Assembly: GCF_003226325.1 (NCBI RefSeq)
Contig: NZ_PDOD01000005.1
Span: forward strand, 248,001-312,000
Length of the DNA stretch: 64,000 nucleotides
Direction of reading: 5' to 3'
DNA from: Salipaludibacillus keqinensis
GTDB taxonomy: Bacteria; Bacillota; Bacilli; Bacillales; Salisediminibacteriaceae
Shown here: positions 26,726 through 34,854 of the stretch, piece after piece
How the letters are laid out: each line of letters starts with the position of its first letter
Position numbering within the stretch: the stretch's first letter is position 1
Position numbers and translations under genes: made by a program
Notes under the pieces: generated by a model
What the model was told of the DNA's origin: nothing
The model's database searches: none
What the model saw: only the letters and a program-made list of their open reading frames with translations

Positions 26726-26823
26726 ATCAAGTATGTTAATTTTTCCCTTAATTACCATTGTAAACGATAATTTGAATGATAGATAGCCAAGAGTCTATAA
26801 AATTTGACTAAATAGCTCAAAAA

Positions 26824-26852
26824 AACGACGAAGGGATGACCCCTTCGCCGTT
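26824..26852 (-). terminator. Terminator of the opuA operon
   Basis: AACGGCGAAGGG, 4-base loop, CCCTTCGTCGTT followed by a T-run on the minus strand. Confidence 0.85.
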
Positions 26853-26880
26853 CTAATTTTAAACCTTTAGCTAAATGAGT

Positions 26881-27825
26881 TTATTCTAACCCTTCAGTCC
26901 ACTCTGATACTGCATCTTCATTTTCGTCAACCCATGTTGCTGCAGCTTCTTCTGCGGAGGCACCTTCTTGTATATCAAGCATGACGCTCTCCATATCTTC
27001 AGGAGTCCAGTTAAATTGATCCAAAATCTTATATGCGTTTGGCATATCTTCTTCTAGACCTTCACGAACCATTGTTTTAATCACTTCTGCTTCACCAAAT
27101 GTGCCTTCAGGATCTTCTAAATACTTCAAATCATAAGAAGCGAATTTCCAATGAGGTGTCCATCCTGTAACAACAATTGGTTCTTCGTTGTTGTACGCTT
27201 CACCTAATGCTGTTGCCATGGCACCACTTGAAGATGTTTGGACGTCCCAGCCGTTGATTCCTTCATAAACTTCAGTTGCTTCTTCTGCAGCTTGAACAAC
27301 ACCCGCACCAGGCTCGATGCCAGTAATTGAGTTGTTCAACTCATCTCCATAATCAGCTAAATCATCAATTGTAGTTGCATCCATGTATTCAGGAACAACA
27401 AGGCCAACTTGAGCACCTTCTAAGTTCTCACCTAGATCAACTAAGCTGTCTTCGTATTCTTCCATCAAATCACCGTGAGTAGCAGGTAACCATGCAGCAA
27501 CCATACCGTCAGTTTCACCGTTGGCAACGGATTGCCACATAACAGCATTATCAATCGGAGTAATAGTTACGTCGAAACCTTGGTCTTCAAGTACTTTAGC
27601 TATGACATTAGTGGATGCAATCTCAGAATCCCACTCAACATATACTAATTCAATTTCTCCACCTTCACCAGCTGCTGAATCGCCACCAGCATTTTCTTCA
27701 TTTGCATTGTTGTTATTTCCTTCGTTCGTGCTTTCATTGTTATCGTTGTTTCCACACCCAGCTGCGAGCAAAGGCAATGAAAGTCCTGCTGCTAAACTAA
27801 GACGTTTCCAGTTAAGTTTGATCAT
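26881..27825 (-). CDS. opuAC: Glycine betaine ABC transporter, substrate-binding lipoprotein
   Basis: 314 residues. Signal peptide with lipobox LAAGC, an Asn-rich acidic linker (~25-55), then the OpuAC/ProX fold with conserved tryptophans that form the betaine cage (WLPATHGDL, GWTPHWKFASYDLKYLEDP). It captures glycine betaine or proline betaine outside the cell and delivers it to OpuAB. The ATG at 27825 follows GGGGGA at ten bases; the open frame upstream is not needed. Third gene of opuAA-opuAB-opuAC. Confidence 0.93.
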   Translation of the reverse strand: MIKLNWKRLSLAAGLSLPLLAAGCGNNDNNESTNEGNNNNANEENAGGDSAAGEGGEIELVYVEWDSEIASTNVIAKVLEDQGFDVTITPIDNAVMWQSVANGETDGMVAAWLPATHGDLMEEYEDSLVDLGENLEGAQVGLVVPEYMDATTIDDLADYGDELNNSITGIEPGAGVVQAAEEATEVYEGINGWDVQTSSSGAMATALGEAYNNEEPIVVTGWTPHWKFASYDLKYLEDPEGTFGEAEVIKTMVREGLEEDMPNAYKILDQFNWTPEDMESVMLDIQEGASAEEAAATWVDENEDAVSEWTEGLE

Positions 27826-27899
27826 AACGAATAAATCCCCCTTATTTCTAATTAATTTATATGGACTTTTCAATTTTCCTGAAAAGGTACCACCTAAGC

Positions 27900-28739
27900 T
27901 TATTTCTTATCATTAACACTTTGTGTTAAGCGGTCAATGATGATCGCGAGGATCACAATACCTAAACCTGCTACAAAGCCTGGTCCAACTTGGGCACGTT
28001 GGAGAGCTGATAGAACTTCTCTACCTAACCCAGGCGCCCCAATCATAGATGCAATGACGACCATGGAAAGAGCAAGCATGACGGTTTGGTTGATCCCAGC
28101 CATAATGGTCGTTCTAGCCATCGGCAGTTCAACTTTAAATAATTTCTGTTGGCCCGTGCTTCCAAAGGCGTCTGACGCTTCGACCAGTTCTGTTGGAACT
28201 TGACGAATGCCTAAGTTTGTTAATCGGACGGTCGGAGGAGTTGCAAAAATGAGAGATGCAAAAACCCCAGGAACCATTCCGATACCAAAGAAGGCAACAG
28301 CCGGAATTAAGTATACGAATGCTGGCATGGTTTGCATAAAATCAAGTACCGGTCTTAAAAGGGCATCTGCTGTTTTACTTTTCGACATGAGTATTCCAAC
28401 TGGGACACCAATCAGAATTGATAACACACTAGCTAACATGACTAAAGTAAATGTGAAAGTCAATTCTTCCCATAATCCTTGATTGTAAATAAGCCAAAGT
28501 CCCACGATGGAGAAGGCGGCTAGTCCGAATTTTTTGCCGGTAATGAAAAAAGCGAGCCCGGCAACTAAAAGAATAATAATTACAGGTGGGATGCTATAGA
28601 TCGTATTGGCCGTCCATGCCATGAAACTTCCGAAATGATCTTTAATCGGGTTGAACAAAAAAGAAAATGTACTAGTTAACCACCCTACGAAATCAGTGGT
28701 CCATTGGGCAATCGGTATTTGCGGCATAAAGTTAAGCAT
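27900..28739 (-). CDS. opuAB: Glycine betaine ABC transporter, permease
   Basis: 279 residues with about seven membrane segments and the ABC permease EAA-type loop EASDAFGSTGQQKLFKVELP. Matches OpuAB/ProW. Partner of OpuAA (ATPase) and OpuAC (binding protein). It overlaps the end of opuAA by eight bases, so translation is coupled. Confidence 0.94.
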   Translation of the reverse strand: MLNFMPQIPIAQWTTDFVGWLTSTFSFLFNPIKDHFGSFMAWTANTIYSIPPVIIILLVAGLAFFITGKKFGLAAFSIVGLWLIYNQGLWEELTFTFTLVMLASVLSILIGVPVGILMSKSKTADALLRPVLDFMQTMPAFVYLIPAVAFFGIGMVPGVFASLIFATPPTVRLTNLGIRQVPTELVEASDAFGSTGQQKLFKVELPMARTTIMAGINQTVMLALSMVVIASMIGAPGLGREVLSALQRAQVGPGFVAGLGIVILAIIIDRLTQSVNDKK

Positions 28740-29931
28740 TTTCTGTTTTCACCTCACTATCTTGAGCAAGTGCTGCGATAAGCGCGCCACGGACTATAAT
28801 GCCCACTAAACGGTCATTTTCTACCACGGCAACGGGAGTTTGAATATCATGAATAATAGCGAAAATTTCCTGCATCGGTGTTTCTTTGTCTACTTTAGGT
28901 ATGTCATTTTTCAAGAGGCTTTGTAATGAGTTAACATCATTTTTCAGCGCCATTGAAGCATCGTCGGCAGAAACATACCCTTTTAAGTTTCGCTGGTTAT
29001 CAACCACTAGAATCGTGGATAAACCTTCTTCACGCATTCTCTCTAATGCTACGCGTGGACCATGTTTTTCTATGTTTACTGTTTCTGGACGTTTCATAAT
29101 ATGACCTGCTGTCAAGATTTTAGAGCGATCCACGTCCTCAACAAAGCGCTCAACATAATCGTCTGCAGGGTGAACTAAGATTTCTTCAGGTGTGCCGACT
29201 TGGACAATTTCTCCGTCTTTCATGATCGTAATTCGATCACCGATACGAAGTGCTTCATCCAGATCATGCGTAATGAAAATAATTGTCTTTTGCATTTTGA
29301 CTTGCAAATCAAGAAGTTCGTCCTGCATGTCTTTACGAATCAATGGATCGAGAGCTGAGAAAGCTTCATCCATAAGGAGAACGCTAGGATCGTTCGCAAG
29401 CGCACGGGCTAGACCAACACGCTGTTGCATCCCGCCTGAAAGTTGATCAGGCAATTGATTTTCATAGCCCTTTAATCCAACTAATTCCAATGACTCCATG
29501 GCTTTCTTTTTACGTGCCGATGGATCGATTCCTTGAATTTCCAATCCGTATTCCACATTCTCGATAATCGTTCGGAACGGGAATAAGCCGAATTTTTGGA
29601 ATACCATACTCATTTTCTTTCGTCTGACTTCTCGCAAATCCTTGTCATTCATTTCAGCCAAGTTTTCGCCGTCAATCCAAACCTTACCAGCTGTTGGTTC
29701 GATTAAGCGATTTAATAACCGTACCAGAGTGGACTTACCACTGCCTGATAAACCCATGATGACAAAGATTTCTGAATCTTGAACTTCAAAAGAAGCTTGA
29801 TTGACTCCCACGGTCAACCCTGTTTCATTTAGAATTTCGTCTTTTGATTTGCCTTGTTTTAAGAGCTTCATTCCTTGACTCGGTTTTTTACCGAAAATCT
29901 TGGTTAGACCCTCTACTTTAATGTTAGCCAC
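28732..29931 (-). CDS. opuAA: Glycine betaine ABC transporter, ATPase with CBS pair
   Basis: 399 residues. Walker A GLSGSGKST, signature LSGGMQQRVGLARAL, Walker B VLLMDEAFSALDP, H-loop FITHD. The last ~125 residues are two CBS domains (AGHIMKRPETV... and VDKETPMQEIFAII...) that in OpuA sense ionic strength and gate transport. The GTG at 29931 is chosen because GAGGTGG is six bases upstream; the TTG at 29946 overlaps that site. First gene of the opuA operon. Confidence 0.95.
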   Translation of the reverse strand: MANIKVEGLTKIFGKKPSQGMKLLKQGKSKDEILNETGLTVGVNQASFEVQDSEIFVIMGLSGSGKSTLVRLLNRLIEPTAGKVWIDGENLAEMNDKDLREVRRKKMSMVFQKFGLFPFRTIIENVEYGLEIQGIDPSARKKKAMESLELVGLKGYENQLPDQLSGGMQQRVGLARALANDPSVLLMDEAFSALDPLIRKDMQDELLDLQVKMQKTIIFITHDLDEALRIGDRITIMKDGEIVQVGTPEEILVHPADDYVERFVEDVDRSKILTAGHIMKRPETVNIEKHGPRVALERMREEGLSTILVVDNQRNLKGYVSADDASMALKNDVNSLQSLLKNDIPKVDKETPMQEIFAIIHDIQTPVAVVENDRLVGIIVRGALIAALAQDSEVKTENA

Positions 29932-30065
29932 AACTTGCCACCTCAATTTTTAAGATAAATAGAAAAGTAATAATACATTTGTCTGGCATTTCTTTAGCTT
30001 TTACGACAATTTCACTTAATATTCGACCTTAATTACTATAACTGTTTAACTAATTTATATCAATC

Positions 30066-30115
30066 AGTATATATTTATCGTTTAGTTTGATAAGTTCGTA
30101 CAGAAAAAACTGTAC
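30066..30115. promoter_or_regulatory. opuA/gbsR divergent control region with perfect palindrome
   Basis: In the 316-base gap, GTACAG-AAAAAA-CTGTAC (30098-30115) is a perfect 18-base dyad. Just beside it on the minus strand is a promoter for opuA: TTATCA (30093-30088), 16 bases, TATACT (30071-30066). The dyad lies upstream of that -35 and is the best candidate for binding by the GbsR-like regulator. The rest of the gap shows no open frame. Confidence 0.6.
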
Positions 30116-30247
30116 AGACGTGACATCCTTATAACATAGTCTTTCTCTTCTTTGCTACAGATAGATAGGTGATATCACTCTTTTCTTCATTGACGATAGT
30201 TTGCTACTCTTTTACAGAGGTACTTTAAATGAAGAGGGAGGCAACTC

Positions 30248-30823
30248 ATGGGAAACCAAGAGGAACTTAGTTTGGATCTAGAGAAATTAGAGAAAGCACG
30301 AAATAGATTTATATCAGAAATTGCAAAAAACATTCATTTATATAACATTACTTCTTCTATAGGACGTTTATATGGAACGGTATTTTTTTCCGAGGAACCT
30401 ATGAATTTAGATGATATGAGTGAAGCATTAGGTATGAGTAAAACAAGTATGAGTACAGGAATAAGGGCTCTTTCCAATGCAGATATGGTTGAACGTGTTT
30501 GGGAAAAAGGAGTTCGCAAAGACTTATATAAAACTGAGAAGGATTGGTATAAATCTTTTTCCAATGTGTTTATAAATAGATGGAGAAATGCAACGGAATT
30601 AAATATGGGGGCCATCAAAGAAACAAAAGAAATGATGACAGAATTATATAAAGAGACAGAGGCAGAAGAAATCAAGCGAAAAGTAGACCGTGACTTAGAT
30701 AAATTAACAGAGGCGGAGGCTTATTATGAGTGGCTGAATGAAGTGATTGCTCTGTTTGAGACCGGTGAAATATTCGAGATCGTCCCTAAAAAATCTGCCC
30801 AAAATAATAAACATTCCTCATAG
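30248..30823 (+). CDS. gbsR: GbsR/OpuAR-type MarR-like transcriptional regulator
   Basis: 191 residues. A winged-helix region (SSIGRLYGTVFFSEEPMNLDDMSEAL then GMSKTSMSTGIRAL) matches the GbsR/OpcR group, which senses choline or betaine and represses osmolyte uptake or synthesis genes. Divergent to opuA with a perfect palindrome between them, it is probably the opuA regulator (inference). GAGGGAGG precedes the ATG. Ends with its own terminator. Confidence 0.88.
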   Translation: MGNQEELSLDLEKLEKARNRFISEIAKNIHLYNITSSIGRLYGTVFFSEEPMNLDDMSEALGMSKTSMSTGIRALSNADMVERVWEKGVRKDLYKTEKDWYKSFSNVFINRWRNATELNMGAIKETKEMMTELYKETEAEEIKRKVDRDLDKLTEAEAYYEWLNEVIALFETGEIFEIVPKKSAQNNKHSS

Positions 30824-30865
30824 AGAAACTTGCCCTAACTTCTCTTATTTTCAAGGTCGTCCATG

Positions 30866-30903
30866 AAAAAGTCATCCAACTCATTCAGATGGATGACTTT
30901 TTT
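30866..30903 (+). terminator. Terminator of gbsR
   Basis: AAAAGTCATCCA, loop, TGGATGACTTTTTT. Confidence 0.9.
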
Positions 30904-30950
30904 GATATAATTATTGAACAAACAGAAAAAGGCATAGAAGGTGAAAAAGG

Positions 30951-31043
30951 ATGAAATTAAAAAATTGGCAAGTGGCTGTCCTCTTATTAATCTTAGGTTT
31001 TGTTGCTGCAAGTGGCTATTGGGTATGGGCTCTCACTAAATAA
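30951..31043 (+). CDS. Small membrane peptide, 30 residues
   Basis: MKLKNWQVAVLLLILGFV... a lysine-bearing start, one membrane helix (AVLLLILGFVAASGYWVW) and a short end (ALTK). The AAGGTG and AAAAAGG just before the ATG give ribosome sites. It lies between the gbsR terminator and its own hairpin, so it appears to be a separate unit of about 150 bases. Function unknown; candidate regulator of a membrane protein. Confidence 0.6.
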   Translation: MKLKNWQVAVLLLILGFVAASGYWVWALTK

Positions 31044-31052
31044 ATGAGTGGT

Positions 31053-31085
31053 AAAGGACAGTTAACCATGAAATTAACTGTCCTT
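31053..31085 (+). terminator. Terminator after the 30-residue membrane peptide
   Basis: AAAGGACAGTTAA, loop, TTAACTGTCCTTT. Confidence 0.85.
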
Positions 31086-31088
31086 TCT

Positions 31089-31114
31089 TGTAACAATAGT
31101 CAAGAAAGGACGAC
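31089..31114 (+). promoter_or_regulatory. ECF sigma-X type promoter before sigX
   Basis: TGTAAC, 16-base spacer, CGAC. This matches the sigma-X/sigma-W class of B. subtilis ECF promoters (recalled) and lies about 28 bases before the sigX start, so sigX is probably autoregulated. Confidence 0.75.
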
Positions 31115-31141
31115 AAAATGGATAGCTAGGGAGTGAATAGC

Positions 31142-31690
31142 GTGAAAGAGGAGTTTGAACGATTATATAATACGTACCATCACCAATTGTTCCAATACCT
31201 TTTCTATCTAGTTCGCAGTCGAGAAGTGGCAGAAGAACTAGTTCAAGAAGTATACATTAAAGTTTTAGACTCCTTTGACACTTTTGAGGGAAAAAGCACG
31301 GAGAAGACGTGGCTCTATTCTGTCGCAAAGCATGTGGCGATTGATTGGATAAGAAAACAAACCCGAAAGAAACGGAAAGCCGAAGGAAAAGAGTACGAAT
31401 GGAGTGAAAGGGAATTTGAGGTGGAAGATAAAAACCCTCTGCCCGAAGAAATCGTCATCCAAAAAGACGAGGTACAACAAATTTATAAAATGCTAGAGAA
31501 GTGCAGTGAAGATCAACAACAAGTCGTTCTTCTTCGCTATGTTCAAGCCCTTTCTATTTCTGAAACGGCAGATATTTTAGGGTGGACAGAAAGCAAAGTG
31601 AAAACAACTCAGCATAGGGCGATTAAAATGTTGAAAAAACACTTAGAAAAGGCCGAAGCAGTCTTTCTTGAAAAGGAGGTAAGCAAATGA
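31142..31690 (+). CDS. sigX: ECF RNA polymerase sigma factor SigX
   Basis: 182 residues. Region 2: LFQYLFYLVRSREVAEELVQEVYIKVL with the KTWLYSVAKHVAIDWIRKQ segment; region 4: LLRYVQALSISETADILGWTESKVKTTQHRAIK. The closeness to B. subtilis SigX (KTWLYSVAKHVAIDW, SESKVKTTQHRG) and the RsiX-like partner support the name. SigX controls cell-surface charge and antimicrobial-peptide genes. GTG at 31142 follows GGGAG at eight bases; the GTG at 31133 overlaps that site. Coupled to rsiX by ATGA overlap. Confidence 0.9.
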   Translation: MKEEFERLYNTYHHQLFQYLFYLVRSREVAEELVQEVYIKVLDSFDTFEGKSTEKTWLYSVAKHVAIDWIRKQTRKKRKAEGKEYEWSEREFEVEDKNPLPEEIVIQKDEVQQIYKMLEKCSEDQQQVVLLRYVQALSISETADILGWTESKVKTTQHRAIKMLKKHLEKAEAVFLEKEVSK

Positions 31691-33003
31691 GTGATGAAAA
31701 ATGGGATGAATCTAAAATAGAAAAAACGTTAACGAAGCTTCCTCCGATTAAAGATAAGCAATCAAAGGATGACTTATTCAAGGCGATAGAAAAAAGATCA
31801 CAACAAGAGGCGCCTACTAGATATACCCCTAAACAAAAGCGCCCATGGGTTTTCCCGGCTATGGCAGCGGCTGCTGCAATCTTCTTAATCATGCTGATCG
31901 TTCCTCCTTTTTTCAATAACAGTACACAGTTTTCATCCGATGATAATTCCAGTATGGATATGGATACAGATGTGGTTGATAATGCTGAATTTGAAGAAGA
32001 ATCTAATGATGCAGAATCTGAAGTTTCTGAGGTTGAAGAGAATGAAACGTCGGAAATTGAGAGCTATAATAATGAGTCGGATAACGACGAGGTGATGACC
32101 GAAGATGATAGTGGTAATGATAGTAATAATGAAGTTGAAGCAGATATAGGCGTAAATACTGAAGAGGAACTAGAAACCGAAACAAGTGAAGAATCGCAAC
32201 AGCAAATTACCTATGCTGAATCATACTATACGGCTAAGAGCCAAACGATCGATCTCGGTGAATCGGTAACCGAATATGTGCTGATTCAGGTACAGGAATC
32301 TTTAGACGAGAAACCGATGGAAGAAGTTCTCTTTACTTCCATTGTTGAAAGTGATCCAACGTCTGGTCAATATTTAGGTGATATTCAAGAAGTGAGAGTT
32401 GAAGGAAAAGAGGTTATTCTTGATTTCTTAGAAGGTCATGGCCTAGAATCGCTTTCCAGTACAGAGTCACGCATTTTACAAGACGTCTTTCTAGAACTCT
32501 TTCCAATATACGGTTTTGAAAAAGTGACATTCATGGTTGAAGGGGAACCTGGGATGATGTTTGGTCAAGAAGGAGAAGTAGAGACAATCACTCTATCTGA
32601 ATTGAACCGAGGCTATTATGTGACCTCTTCATCGGATAATGAGGAACATTATCTTGTTAGTGCGAGGCTGGCAGGGGAGGAAACAAGGGACGAGAGTGGC
32701 ACGCCGCTAACTTTTGCCCAAACGGTTATGAGAATGACTTCACCAGACGTTGAAGCAGGGTGGTATGAGTCGGCTATCCCTTCAACAGTGATGATTACAA
32801 ATGTTCAAATCCCAGGAGATACAGCTGAAGTGTATTACACTAACTCAGAAGATGATGGACTTGTGGATGAAGAAAAATGGTTTCTCTTCATTGAAGCGCT
32901 AAAGTTAACAGCAGAACCCTTTACGCTGGACTCAATGCAGATAATAAATGAAGAAACTGGAGACGTTTTAGAGATAGATTTAGCAAGAGAAATGGATGAA
33001 TAA
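31687..33003 (+). CDS. rsiX: RsiX-like membrane anti-sigma factor
   Basis: 438 residues. A cytoplasmic start of ~55 residues binds sigma; one membrane helix (VFPAMAAAAAIFLIMLIVPPF) follows; then ~110 residues of acidic low complexity; then a beta-rich outer domain resembling GerMN (FTSIVESDPTSGQYLGD ... VILDFLEGHG) and a second beta-rich region to the end. It would hold SigX at the membrane until an envelope signal releases it. It is longer than the B. subtilis protein as I recall it, mainly through the acidic stretch. Confidence 0.82.
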   Translation: MSDEKWDESKIEKTLTKLPPIKDKQSKDDLFKAIEKRSQQEAPTRYTPKQKRPWVFPAMAAAAAIFLIMLIVPPFFNNSTQFSSDDNSSMDMDTDVVDNAEFEEESNDAESEVSEVEENETSEIESYNNESDNDEVMTEDDSGNDSNNEVEADIGVNTEEELETETSEESQQQITYAESYYTAKSQTIDLGESVTEYVLIQVQESLDEKPMEEVLFTSIVESDPTSGQYLGDIQEVRVEGKEVILDFLEGHGLESLSSTESRILQDVFLELFPIYGFEKVTFMVEGEPGMMFGQEGEVETITLSELNRGYYVTSSSDNEEHYLVSARLAGEETRDESGTPLTFAQTVMRMTSPDVEAGWYESAIPSTVMITNVQIPGDTAEVYYTNSEDDGLVDEEKWFLFIEALKLTAEPFTLDSMQIINEETGDVLEIDLAREMDE

Positions 33004-33009
33004 AAAGAG

Positions 33010-33064
33010 AAGGTGCCCCATAAGGTTGTCAACATAAGCAGCCTTGATGGAGACACCTTTTTTT
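33010..33064 (+). terminator. Terminator of sigX-rsiX
   Basis: Nested hairpin AAGGTG...AAGG...CCTT...CACCTT followed by seven T's. Confidence 0.75.
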
Positions 33065-33080
33065 GTAACCTAGGGTGTAA

Positions 33081-33203
33081 CCAGGGGGACGGTTCTTGCG
33101 GTTGAGATGGATAGCACCTACGTAGCATGACCCGCCGGATCAGGACGAAAACAGAATTGCTAAATTAGAAGGTGCCCCAAAAGATTCTACTTTTGGGGCA
33201 CCA
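33081..33203. repeat. Dispersed intergenic repeat, copy 2
   Basis: Matches the copy at 20397-20541 over the whole length: GGGGACGGTTCTTGCGGTTG, AGCACCTA, GCATGACCC, GGATCAGGACGAA, AGAATTGCTAAATTA, then the GGTGCCCCAAAA hairpin. Same orientation on the plus strand and same position just past the 3' end of a minus-strand gene. Confidence 0.85.
33171..33202 (-). terminator. Hairpin at the end of repeat copy 2 (rocR terminator)
   Basis: GGTGCCCCAAAA, short loop, TTTTGGGGCACC, a perfect 12-bp stem directly after the rocR stop. Confidence 0.8.
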
Positions 33204-33218
33204 TCACTGTTCGAAAAT

Positions 33219-34625
33219 TTATCTCTTGCTATCCATTTCAAATTTTTTCATCCGATATTGCAAACTTTGTCTACTGATCCCCAATTCAACGGCTGCTTGA
33301 GTGACATTCCCCTTGTGGCGTTGGAGCATTTCTTCCAAGTATATTTTCTCTACTTCATTCATATAGGTTTGCAGCGTTTTCGCAGGTGGAGAAAGCGGTA
33401 TGACCAGCGATTCAGGTTTATGTGCAACCGGATTGTGAACTGGGAATTTTGTTCGTACATGGATCGGGAGATGACTATAATCAATTTCTTCATCGAAATG
33501 AATTAAATTCATCGCTCCTTCTATCATATGTTCAAGCTCACGCACGTTTCCAGGCCAATCATACTTTTGGAAAAGGTGTTGAACTTCGTCGGCTATTCTT
33601 GGCACATTCAATTGGAAACGTTCATTATACTTTTTAATGAAATGATCGGATAATATAAAAATATCTTCTTTTCTTTGGCGGAGGGGAGGAACCACAATAG
33701 ATACCACGCTCAGCCTGTAGTAAAGGTCCTCTCTTAAATGATTCTTTTCTAATGACACTATTGGATCTTCATTCACGGTGGCAATGATTCGGACATCTAC
33801 GGAACGATTTTTCGTATCGCCGATGCGTCGAATTGACTTTTCTTGAAGTGCTCGCAATAGCTTAGCTTGAAGAGATGTACTAAGTGAGTTAATTTCGTCT
33901 AGCATCAATGTTCCACCGTCTGCTTGCTCAAACAAACCAGGATGATCAGTAGCCCCTGTGAAGGCACCTTTCACCGAGCCAAATAATATTCCTTCTATTA
34001 AAGAATCAGGTAATGCGGCACAGTTTTGGCTGATAAAAGGTCTAGAAGCTCTTTCGCTGCCATTGTGTATGCTTTGGGCAAATAATTCTTTCCCAGTACC
34101 GGTTTCTCCATAGATAAGTACGGAAGAGGCTGTCCGAGTTGCTCGTTTCGCATTGTCGATCACTTCTTGAATGGCGAAAGTTTCACCAATTATTTGATCA
34201 AAGGTGAATCTGGCTTCTTGCTTATCTCGTGAGTTAGCCCTTGTAAGGCGTTCTAACTTCGTAATATCTTTCGCAATTTCAACGGCACCGATTCTTTTTC
34301 CTTTATCGAACAGAGGAAAGGTATCGTTGACTGTTGTAATCTCTTGCCCCTTGAAATTAAAATAAGTCTGTTTAGCATTGTGATGAACAGAACCATCACT
34401 CAATGCTTTGAGCAACCTGCTCTCTTCTTCGGAGGTGAATAGGAAAATATCCGTGATATTTTTGTAAAGGACGTCTTCTCTTGCCATATCCTCAATTTCA
34501 GACATCTTACGATTATAAATAATAGACTCCCCTTCACTATTAATCGCATGTATACCTACATCTACAGCATCAAGAAGCTGACGGTAGATTTCCGGTAAAT
34601 GGGGGATGCTTGTAATGTGGGACAA
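33219..34625 (-). CDS. rocR: RocR, sigma-54-dependent activator of arginine catabolism
   Basis: 468 residues. N-terminal PAS-type sensor (~15-130, binds arginine/ornithine), AAA+ domain with Walker A GETGTGKE, the sigma-54 contact loop GAFTGA, Walker B GGTLMLDE, and a C-terminal Fis-type helix-turn-helix (NVTQAAVELGISRQSLQYRMKK). It starts at a TTG with GAGGAGGG seven bases upstream. Divergent from rocA, whose upstream region has a sigma-54 promoter and RocR-type sites. Confidence 0.93.
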   Translation of the reverse strand: MSHITSIPHLPEIYRQLLDAVDVGIHAINSEGESIIYNRKMSEIEDMAREDVLYKNITDIFLFTSEEESRLLKALSDGSVHHNAKQTYFNFKGQEITTVNDTFPLFDKGKRIGAVEIAKDITKLERLTRANSRDKQEARFTFDQIIGETFAIQEVIDNAKRATRTASSVLIYGETGTGKELFAQSIHNGSERASRPFISQNCAALPDSLIEGILFGSVKGAFTGATDHPGLFEQADGGTLMLDEINSLSTSLQAKLLRALQEKSIRRIGDTKNRSVDVRIIATVNEDPIVSLEKNHLREDLYYRLSVVSIVVPPLRQRKEDIFILSDHFIKKYNERFQLNVPRIADEVQHLFQKYDWPGNVRELEHMIEGAMNLIHFDEEIDYSHLPIHVRTKFPVHNPVAHKPESLVIPLSPPAKTLQTYMNEVEKIYLEEMLQRHKGNVTQAAVELGISRQSLQYRMKKFEMDSKR

Positions 34626-34678
34626 TGGAATTCCCTCCTCTCAACCTACTGTTAGTTTACTCAATTTTCAATATAGAC

Positions 34679-34722
34679 TGCAAATATTTTTTGCTATTTG
34701 GCGCAAAAATATTTTTCAGTGC
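34679..34722. promoter_or_regulatory. Candidate RocR upstream activating sites
   Basis: Two TGCAAA/TTTGC-type dyads in tandem: TGCAAATATTTTTTGC and GCGCAAAAATATTTTTC...GTGC. They resemble RocR sites of B. subtilis as I recall them and lie about 60-100 bases upstream of the sigma-54 promoter. Confidence 0.6.
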
Positions 34723-34777
34723 AAAAATTTCAGTCAATTCAAATTATTGAAAGGGCTTTCTTGTAGGATTGGATTTT

Positions 34778-34793
34778 TGGCATGGTTATTGCA
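34778..34793 (+). promoter_or_regulatory. Sigma-54 (-24/-12) promoter of rocA
   Basis: TGGCAT-GGTTA-TTGCA matches the TGGCAC-N5-TTGCA consensus. Located about 62 bases before the rocA start. Confidence 0.88.
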
Positions 34794-34854
34794 TACTAAC
34801 TATAGTGTAGAAATATTTAAAAAATAAACAAGATTTAAAGGAGTGTATCAATCC

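Noticed and set aside
32835-33128. Minus-strand frame of 97 codons over the rsiX end
   Set aside because: It shares QPQEPSPW with the other repeat copy and is explained by the repeat plus antisense of rsiX.
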